Shown in pieces: positions 57,310 to 64,000 of a stretch of 64,000 nt of DNA. Every line of letters starts with the position of its first letter. The first letter of the stretch is position 1. This stretch comes from Epiperipatus broadwayi. Its lineage: Eukaryota; Onychophora; Udeonychophora; Euonychophora; Peripatidae. The stretch spans positions 24,571,330-24,635,329 of the forward strand of contig JAQFVV010012396.1 of assembly GCA_028023455.1 (NCBI GenBank), in the 5' to 3' direction. The notes beneath the pieces were generated by a model that had not been told where the DNA came from, ran no database searches, and was given only the letters and a program-made list of their open reading frames with translations. The position numbers were made by a program, and so were the translations under genes.

Positions 57310-60300
57310 TTAAACGGGAATTATCTGATTGACTTCCCCATCCTCGGGAGGCCTGACTTTATTAGAACTGAATTTGTTCAGATCAGGGTTCTCTCCGGAG
57401 TGCAGAGAGACCACACATGCTTGGTCCAGCTGTGATTCATCCCCAACCAATGCTGAGAAGTGATCAGACCTATCCAAATGAATGGTGCATTTAGAGCAGT
57501 CTGACTCAGGGAAAACTGATTGCCCTACTGGAGAAAAGGTTGTTGCAGGGCCTGTATATCTGATCTTCTTTTCTCTAGGTCTGGATTCAGACCTCAAGAG
57601 GTTGTAATGATCTGTAGAAACCAGAGTAGTTAGGCTGTCATCACTGGCACTGGAGTTCACTGGTGATGCCCTAGATTTACCATTCCTATTTTTTTACATT
57701 GGGGCTGGGGGAACCAGAGTCTGTTGTTGATAAATACCTCATCAGCACAGGTCATTACATGGTCATCATCTTCATCCTCAGATGTTTCATCTAACTTCTC
57801 TCCGTCCAGCTGAGTGGGCTGTTCTGGCAGTCATAGCTCATCAGTAGTTTTCTTATCTCTAGCCATCCCTTGTGGATTAGGCAAAGAGACTAATTGTCCA
57901 GCCATCACAGTTTCTCTTGAAGGAGTGGCAAGATATTTAGATGAATTAATTGTGGTTCTAACTGGTGGTTGAAGCATTTGTGGCATGCTTTTGATGGTAC
58001 ATTTGTGGTATTTTTTAGGGATTTGTCCACATAGTTTACATTTGCAGTCTTGGCAATTCCTCCTAATATGCCCTCATTGCTTACAAGAAAAACACTGGGG
58101 AGACACTCCACAGAGTATTATTATGAGAAGGGCTTCATTATCTTCGATCAGACTTGGGATAGACAAGGGAGAAATACCTTTGCCTAGACTAATCCTAAAC
58201 AGGGCCACATTAGTATACACTTCAGAGTCTGCTTGTTTCTCCAGAATATAATTAAATGAGACAATGCTGCCAAAGGGGGAGAGAATTTTTTGGAGGTCAG
58301 CCCTCTCAAAGTCCTTCCCACAATTACGCACCTTTCCCTCTAATATTGTGGGGCACTTTAAATCAATAGTAACCAGGTATTGGTTAACAAGTGATTTGTG
58401 ATTATTACTGAATGCCTCTTTGGCGATAACATTTTTAAATTGGATAATCACGTATCTATCATTAGGGTGAAACAGAATCTTATATATTGAACTCCAAAGA
58501 CTGTGTGTTTTAAATAAATCATATAAGTCTTGGACAGGGAATTTAAATAGGTTGAGGTTTCTGTCAGTTGTGAATAAAATCACAGCATTATCATTTTTGT
58601 AATTTTTGAATGTTTTGTGTAGTAGGGCTGGGACCGACCGGTTAAACCTCTCTCATTAATTTTGCCACATATCAATAAATCACATGGGTGATTGACCTTC
58701 TGATTAGGTGAGTAGTCTTCTAAAGTTGCTTGAGGTGATTCTATCCCCTCATTATCTATGATGAGAATAGCCTTAGAGAATAAGTCCATTTGAGACCCTC
58801 CATCTATATTGCCTTGTCTGGAGGCCATGAGTAATGTTGGAGGTTTAAGATTTATAGCAGCTTTTTCTGCATAAGACATTGGTTTCAGGCTTAATCGGGC
58901 AGTATTATATTTAGGGATTTTTTTCCGATAAGGTTCTGTCTTCAAAAGTCTCAACAGTGTTAGTTGTATCACTAGAGAGATCAGAGTCTGACCTACAGAT
59001 GTTGTTGCCCAATGTAATGTCAGACTTCATAAGATTACTGTTGGACAAATAGCCATTCAGTCTAGATTCAGAGTTGGCACTTAATTCAGGGAAATCTGAG
59101 CTTAGAAATCTATTGGAGTAATTTTTGGGGTATGAGAAGCTATCTAGAGGAAGATTATTGGTGCACTTAGCTTCATTGGTTGATGATTTATTTCTAGGTG
59201 AAGGTTTAAAGAAGTGAGAAAGCTGGGTTGCTTGAAATTTCAAATTAGATGTGGTTGCAGAATCCATGGGTGTCTTATTTGCCATCAATGATTTTTGGGA
59301 TGCTTGTAGATCATTAGTTTCAAATCCAATCTCATCAGTAACAAATTCCGGAGCTTTCTGTAACATTGAACCAAAGTCAACCTTTTCCTTAGTAATTGAA
59401 GTTGTAGATAAGTTGGTGTAACTCATTTTTACTGTAGTGGGTTGAGTCATTTTAGATTTAGAACTGTTCATAGGGAAGTAATCTATTGATTTGTTATTTT
59501 TGGAAGTGTTAGTTTTGGAATTTTGAGACTTATCTGGGATAATCTGTAATTTTGTACTGCCATCTATCTTCTTGTTGGAGAACAAAGTGGGAGATTTGTT
59601 GTTGTGAAATTCTTGTTGGGCTTTAGAGAGGGAACTTTTGAGCTGAGAACTGTTTTCTGAGAGAAAATCTATAGATTTAGTAAATTTGGCTAGGTTAGCT
59701 TTAATATTTAGGGAGTTTTCTGCCATCTGAGAATCATTATCTAATGAAAAATTATCTCCGATGGATTTTAAATTTACATTATGAGAATTTTTGTTTTCTA
59801 ATGGCGCCACTGTTCCCAAGGTTTTTTTGGGATAACTTTTTTGGTAGTGGCTCAAAAATTCCAATTCTTTCACCGACGTGTTCATTACATCAGAATATGT
59901 ATTATTCGACTCTAAGATTGAGATCAAAATTGGTTTCTCACAGTTTTCCTGTCGCTGCAAAGTTTTCCCGCATTCCGGCACTTCCGGAAGCAGCTTTTCA
60001 TATCGTAACTCTAGATTTTGAGCAGTTTTCAGGTCAGAACTTTTTTTTTCCTGAGCGATTTAGTAGGTTTCAAAGTAGGCCTAGAATTAAAATTATTATC
60101 TATCATTTTGGTGTATGGCTTTGTTTTGGAAGAGGGGATAAAGCAGTTTTTATTTTGATCAATGTTAATGTTATGAGTTTTCTTTTTGACCGCTGTTTTC
60201 TTTGACAAAGGAATTAAAGAAAATGACTTCTTAGGAGATACTAGATTTGCTTTATGAATAGGATCAGTAATACTGGCAGCTTTTTTACTTCTCCGATTAT

Positions 60301-60340
60301 TGCTACCAATTTTAAATTCATCCATTTTAAATTCATCCAT
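57310..60340 (-). pseudogene. LINE ORF1 (RRM-like domain and CCHC zinc knuckle)
   Basis: Broken into frames at 60340-60029, 59981-58911, 58972-58580, 58583-58074 and 57660-57310. The N-terminal third is basic (KKAASI, KKTAVKKKTH). A long Ser/Asn/Lys-rich disordered middle follows. Near 58330-58180 an RRM-like fold appears: LEGKVRNCGKDFERADLQKI, then FGSIVSF and YTNVALFRIS. A zinc knuckle C-x2-C-x4-H-x4-C (CFSC to HIRRNC) lies near 58090-58060, but a TGA falls inside it. A further CKLC-x7-HKC motif follows. In this LINE type ORF1 binds the RNA to form the transposition particle. The start is taken at the Met of MDEFKMDEFK, which is itself a 15-bp direct duplication. Confidence 0.8.
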
Positions 60341-60480
60341 TGGTTCTTTTCCAGAGTTTACAGGAATAAGTCTATCTCTTAGCTTGGCAGTAGTATTATT
60401 TAATGACAGCCATGGACGTATCCCAGAATGGACTATTCACCGTCAAGTTTGTGCATGGGAATTTTAAATCTTTTCCATGC
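60341..60480 (-). other. LINE 5' untranslated region
   Basis: Less AT-rich sequence upstream of the ORF1 Met, ending at an A tract (60480-60493 on the plus strand) beyond which composition changes. The true 5' end could extend a little further. Confidence 0.4.
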
Positions 60481-60493
60481 AAAAAAAAAAAAA

Positions 60494-62900
60494 TTACTTA
60501 ACGTAAAGAAATAAGTACTTACCTGTTTTATTTTTTTCAAGAATTTTTAGAACCCAAATCATGCAAACAAGACTGATCCAGTCAGAGCTCATAAATCGTG
60601 ACCTGCACAATCAGGCTATCAAAAGCAGACTCATATCTCTCTTTTTTATATATATATATTTTAAACATTTATGTATTTTAAATTTATTTTTCTTTTTTTT
60701 TTTTTGTGAAGTAATCCCTTAAATAGTTTTCATGATTAATACATAATTCCTCTTTCCCAATCTTAAAGTGGATAGCACTATTGCTTTGTTAATTATTTTA
60801 TACAACTCATACTCATTATATGATAAATATGCTACATTTTAAATTAATTCCATTTTAATAATAACAACAAATAAGTTATAAATACTGTTCATATAATAGA
60901 AATATATATGGGAGAAAGTGACTTGGGCCAAATGATGAGTTCTGGTTCAGCACAAAATGCATCTTGGAGGTCATTTGTCTTTTATTGTGTCTTTATTTAT
61001 ATGAATTTAAAAAGAATGGGGAAGTATGGAGATTGTTTAATATCTCTATACAAATAAGTTACACCTTAATTCACCCAAGAGCAGCATCCTATTCTAGTGC
61101 CATCTGCAGTAATATTGATATAACCAGTGATTACCAGATAGTAGCACATTTACATTTCCAGTCCATTTTCTGGATTTTGTCTCTGTCAGTGAAGCATAGG
61201 ATTTAAAGGCTAAAATAATATTTTGTCATTCACTTTAAAAGTTTGGAATTCAAACTGATTTAAAGTTTTAAATCCTAACCAATCTGCTTAAATTGTTATA
61301 TAAACCTGACAGGCTAATAAAATAAATAAATACTGATCTAGGGATTTATCAATATAACTGTTAAGCAGATTGGCTTTGATCCAAAGCCTTAAGATTATTT
61401 GAATTTTAGATTTTAAGCTAGAGCAAGAAATATGTAGGTAAAGAGGCTGCTAGATGTATAACAGCATTATTTTCAGTTTTTGAATCCACTGTCTCTGATC
61501 TTACTCAAGTTTGTTATAGATGTTACTAGAGTAGTGAGCCATTTTTATTTTATTCATACCATTCTATTTTTCTATTTTCCCAATAATGCTTAATTCAAAA
61601 CTATCTGTAAATTTCATTTCTTTATTAACAAAATATTTAAATTCATATACTCCTATATTTCATCAAAACAATTATATCTATTCTTGTTTTATCAACACCA
61701 TTCTACTTTTGTTTTTCTTCTCGATATTAACTGCAAATTATTTTTGCAATTCTATTCTCAGTTTAACAAAACATTAAGTATATATACTTTTAATATTTTA
61801 TTTTTATCCTTCCATTAAATATTATGGCTGATTTTGTCTTGCTAAATTTAATTGTAGTACTTTCTATGTATCTTCACAATTCTATAATAGGTTTAATATT
61901 TATTTACACAAATGTCATATCATTTATTATAAATGAGGCCTATCATTTTATATGTTCTTATGGAAATTTCTGCTTCTACCCAAGATATTTCTATTCAAGT
62001 CTTTAAATTTCTTAGAAACAAAATTAATAATAAATAATGATAGACATCTCATTTCAACCTAATTTCATATTTAAATTCCTTTGACAATAAATATTCAAAT
62101 TGGTTATAATTAAAATTATCCTTGCAAAGATCTTTAATCATTCTTAATAAATTTAATTATACTCAGATATTTCAAGAGTTCTCCACCATATGTTTCTATT
62201 TATCTGATCATAAGCCTTTTCTTATATGTCAAAATGTAATAAACAACAAACAATAAGTTATCACCTGCCCCTTCTTAACAAAATCCATTATTAAAATCCT
62301 CCAAGATTTTATTATTTTTATCCAGGTTTAATATCTATTGTTATTGTTTAATATTTATTGTTATTGTTATTGCAATTGATTTACACCTATTTAATATCCT
62401 TTTTTAATATAATTAATTAAATTTTCTAAATCTTTCCATTAGCTTTTTAAAAAATCAATCTATATTTATTTTCCCATACTTATAATTATTTCAGCTATCA
62501 GACTATCAAATTATTTATTTTAAATCTACATGTATCTCTGTTCAATTCTGTATTTATCATTTCATCTTGCTTGACATATGTTAACGTCTCAAATAAATTA
62601 CATTTATGCCCAACACTCTTTCACACAAAAATTTTAGTAGAAATTTATTGAACACTTTTTTCCAATTTTCTGCTAACCTCCCTTTCATTTTCCTCTGTAT
62701 TAATAACATAATGTCCTTCACACATTGTTAATTTTAGTATTTTATTTCTTATTATGTTCTTCCCATCACCATTTTGATTTTATTACAGTTATTTGTTTCT
62801 TTCTTAAATACCAATCTCATATAACAAATGTAGCTCTTCTTTTTTCATGTTTCTTAAGAATCTTCTATTATCTGATTGGAAAAATAAGATATATGCTTTA
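60494..62900. other. AT-rich spacer, pyrimidine-rich from ~61550
   Basis: 60500-60650 on the minus strand ends in a good splice-donor sequence (CAG|GTAAGTAC, complement at ~60515-60525) but has stops in all frames, so I call no exon. 61550-62880 is T/C-rich on the plus strand, with several 60-64 codon frames that look like composition artefacts. No motif seen. Confidence 0.35.
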
Positions 62901-63200
62901 TATAAAAAACAAATTGTGAATTGTGAACTATAATAATACAAGACTCACATGACAAGTTTAAAGGCACCAATTCAACAACTATATCAAGTTATAAAAATAT
63001 ATCTATAATTATATATTACAAGAATTCATTATTTTAATCTGAATTTTTTATATAAAAAACAAATTGTGAATTGTGAACTATAATAATACAAGACTCACAT
63101 GACAAGTTTAAAGGCACCAATTCAACAACTATATCAAGTTATAAAAATATATCTATAATTATATATTACAAGAATTCATTATTTTAATCTGAATTTTTTA
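62901..63200 (+). repeat. Perfect 150-bp tandem duplication
   Basis: 62901-63050 and 63051-63200 are identical base for base as I read them, beginning TATAAAAAACAAATTGTGAA and ending TCTGAATTTTTTA. There is no spacer. It is either a very recent duplication or an assembly duplicate. Confidence 0.95.
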
Positions 63201-63509
63201 TACATGAATGAAGTGTGAAAACATTATTACTGAGGGTTATCATCACATAATACTTTTATAATAAAATATTGCATGAGATACAAAGAAATTTTCTAAAATT
63301 ATTATATATAAATGCCACTGTTCGAGATATATATATATATGTTACAATATTATAATTTGATGTCTGTATTTCTTCACATCAATATACATAATATTATAAT
63401 TGAATATTTATAAATACAGTAATTAGATATATGTAAAGTATAACTTTAAAAATTTTATCCACTTAGGAGTGCTGTTGGCTATCCTTGTAGTATTTGTCAA
63501 GTAACATTT

Positions 63510-63720
63510 TGAAAGGCTAACCATCCCACAATTCTGTGATCTTAACATTTGCTGACTGTCTGTTAATTAAGTCTTGTTTGTATTTGTATATTGCATAGCC
63601 TCTTTTATTTTCCTTTTGTTGTTATTTTTTCAATTTGCAATATTTTCACATTATTATAATTGAAGTTAAAACCATAAGTACATGACTTATTATGGTCATA
63701 AATTTTAATAATGATTAATT
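63510..63720 (-). pseudogene. PLE 3' end, old copy (minus strand)
   Basis: The minus strand reads, near 63585-63520, LINRQSANVKITELWDG, matching the LMNKQSANIKTTELWEI C-terminus of the PLE at 33342. Upstream (63660-63720) AATCATTAATTAATC and CATAAGTACATGACTTATTA match the block that codes for FDHNKTCNYGF. It has frameshifts and stops, and is clearly older than the 33-34 kb pair. The GIY-YIG core is not preserved. Confidence 0.65.
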
Positions 63721-63742
63721 AATGATTGCTTCAGTTTTCTTG

Positions 63743-63925
63743 GATCATGACAGTACATGCAAATATAAATTTAAGTTTAATCTTGAAAGTGTTAAATTTC
63801 TTCATGAAGAGAGAAACCATAATAAAAGAAAATTGAGGCGGTGATTTTAATGATTAGAAATAAAATGAATATAATTAACAGCCAAGCTGCTAAAATTAAC
63901 ATTTAGGATTCATGGGATTTGAGTT
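63743..63925 (+). pseudogene. PLE 3' end, old copy (plus strand)
   Basis: Across one frameshift the plus strand reads DHDSTCKYKFKFN, KRKLRR, then EAVILMIRNKMNIINSQAAK and DSWDL. This follows the order DHNKTCNYGFKFN, KRKIKEAMMISRN and MNKQSANI of the 34 kb copy. It faces away from the minus copy at 63510-63720, so the two form another head-to-head truncated pair with ~20 bp between them. Confidence 0.65.
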
Positions 63926-64000
63926 GATGACATTTGCTTCCATTACATTTTTTTTTAATTTAATGGCAGTTGAGAGGGTTAAAGAATTATCTGAAAGTAT

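Larger units (their letters stand above)
50390..60480 (-). mobile_element. Degraded non-LTR retrotransposon (LINE) on the minus strand, split by a nested LTR element
   Basis: Reading from 60480 down, it has a 5' UTR, a long ORF1 with an RRM-like domain and CCHC zinc knuckle, an ORF2 with AP-type endonuclease, reverse transcriptase and a C-terminal CCHC motif, and a 3' UTR to about 50390. Net of the 3.2-kb insertion it is ~6.9 kb. RRM/CCHC ORF1 plus AP endonuclease is typical of the Jockey/R1/LOA/I-type LINEs. No RNase H domain is seen. Frames are broken in many places, so the copy is dead. The outer ends are approximate. Confidence 0.8.

Noticed and set aside
58060-58095. Recoding (UGA readthrough) inside the LINE zinc knuckle
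   Set aside because: The TGA lies in a copy with many other stops and frameshifts. A CGA-to-TGA type decay mutation is simpler.
57985-58251. 88-codon plus-strand open frame, and others at 56124-56348 and 59744-60205
   Set aside because: They lie antisense to recognisable LINE ORF1/ORF2 coding sequence and have no motifs of their own.

Overview
This looks like intergenic DNA from a large, very AT-rich metazoan nuclear genome, most likely an invertebrate. The evidence is long non-coding stretches, poly(A)/poly(T) and (TA)n tracts, tRNA-derived SINEs, and several animal-type transposable elements: a Penelope-like element (PLE) with a GIY-YIG endonuclease, a mariner, a BED/hAT transposase, an RRM/CCHC plus AP-endonuclease LINE, and long LTRs. 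I cannot name the species. No intact host gene is visible. The best host-gene candidate is one short possible exon at 43440-43551. Nothing suggests a bacterial or organellar origin.

Layout. 1-7.5 kb: an internally deleted mariner remnant, a small foldback element (983-1290), a (TA)n hairpin and a SINE. 7.5-11.5 kb: a ~4 kb palindrome whose ~1.6-1.7 kb arms hold diverged direct repeats and whose centre is a ~250-bp unit repeated three times. 11.5-24.6 kb: AT-rich DNA with a MITE-like element, scattered repeats, SINEs and a pyrimidine-skewed tract. 24.7-26.3 kb: a decayed hAT transposase. 28.5-31.9 kb: foldback elements, a SINE and a dispersed repeat. 33.2-34.75 kb: two almost identical PLE 3' ends joined head-to-head between (TA)n tracts. 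34.8-39.05 kb: a ~2.2 kb LTR (family A) interrupted by a 2,044-bp solo-LTR-like element with a TG..CA structure and an ATAT target duplication. 40.1-42.3 kb: a SINE, a second mariner remnant and an ~840-bp palindrome. 45.8-48.1 kb: a second family A LTR. 49.6-49.9 kb: a short foldback. 50.4-60.5 kb: a degraded minus-strand LINE, split by a nested family A LTR element (51272-54497) with an ATTG target duplication. 62.9-63.2 kb: a perfect 150-bp tandem duplication. 63.5-63.9 kb: another, older pair of PLE 3' ends in the same head-to-head arrangement.

Two patterns stand out. First, palindromic organisation recurs in at least seven places and several unrelated-looking families, and at least two of these (probably four) are 5'-truncated PLE ends meeting head-to-head. 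Second, the family A LTRs share a 5'-terminal imperfect palindrome, a TATA box and a hairpin just downstream of it. All coding features are transposon-derived, and nearly all are broken by stops, frameshifts, deletions or nested insertions, so no pathway or operon can be described. Assignments were made by reading motifs by eye. No similarity search was run.
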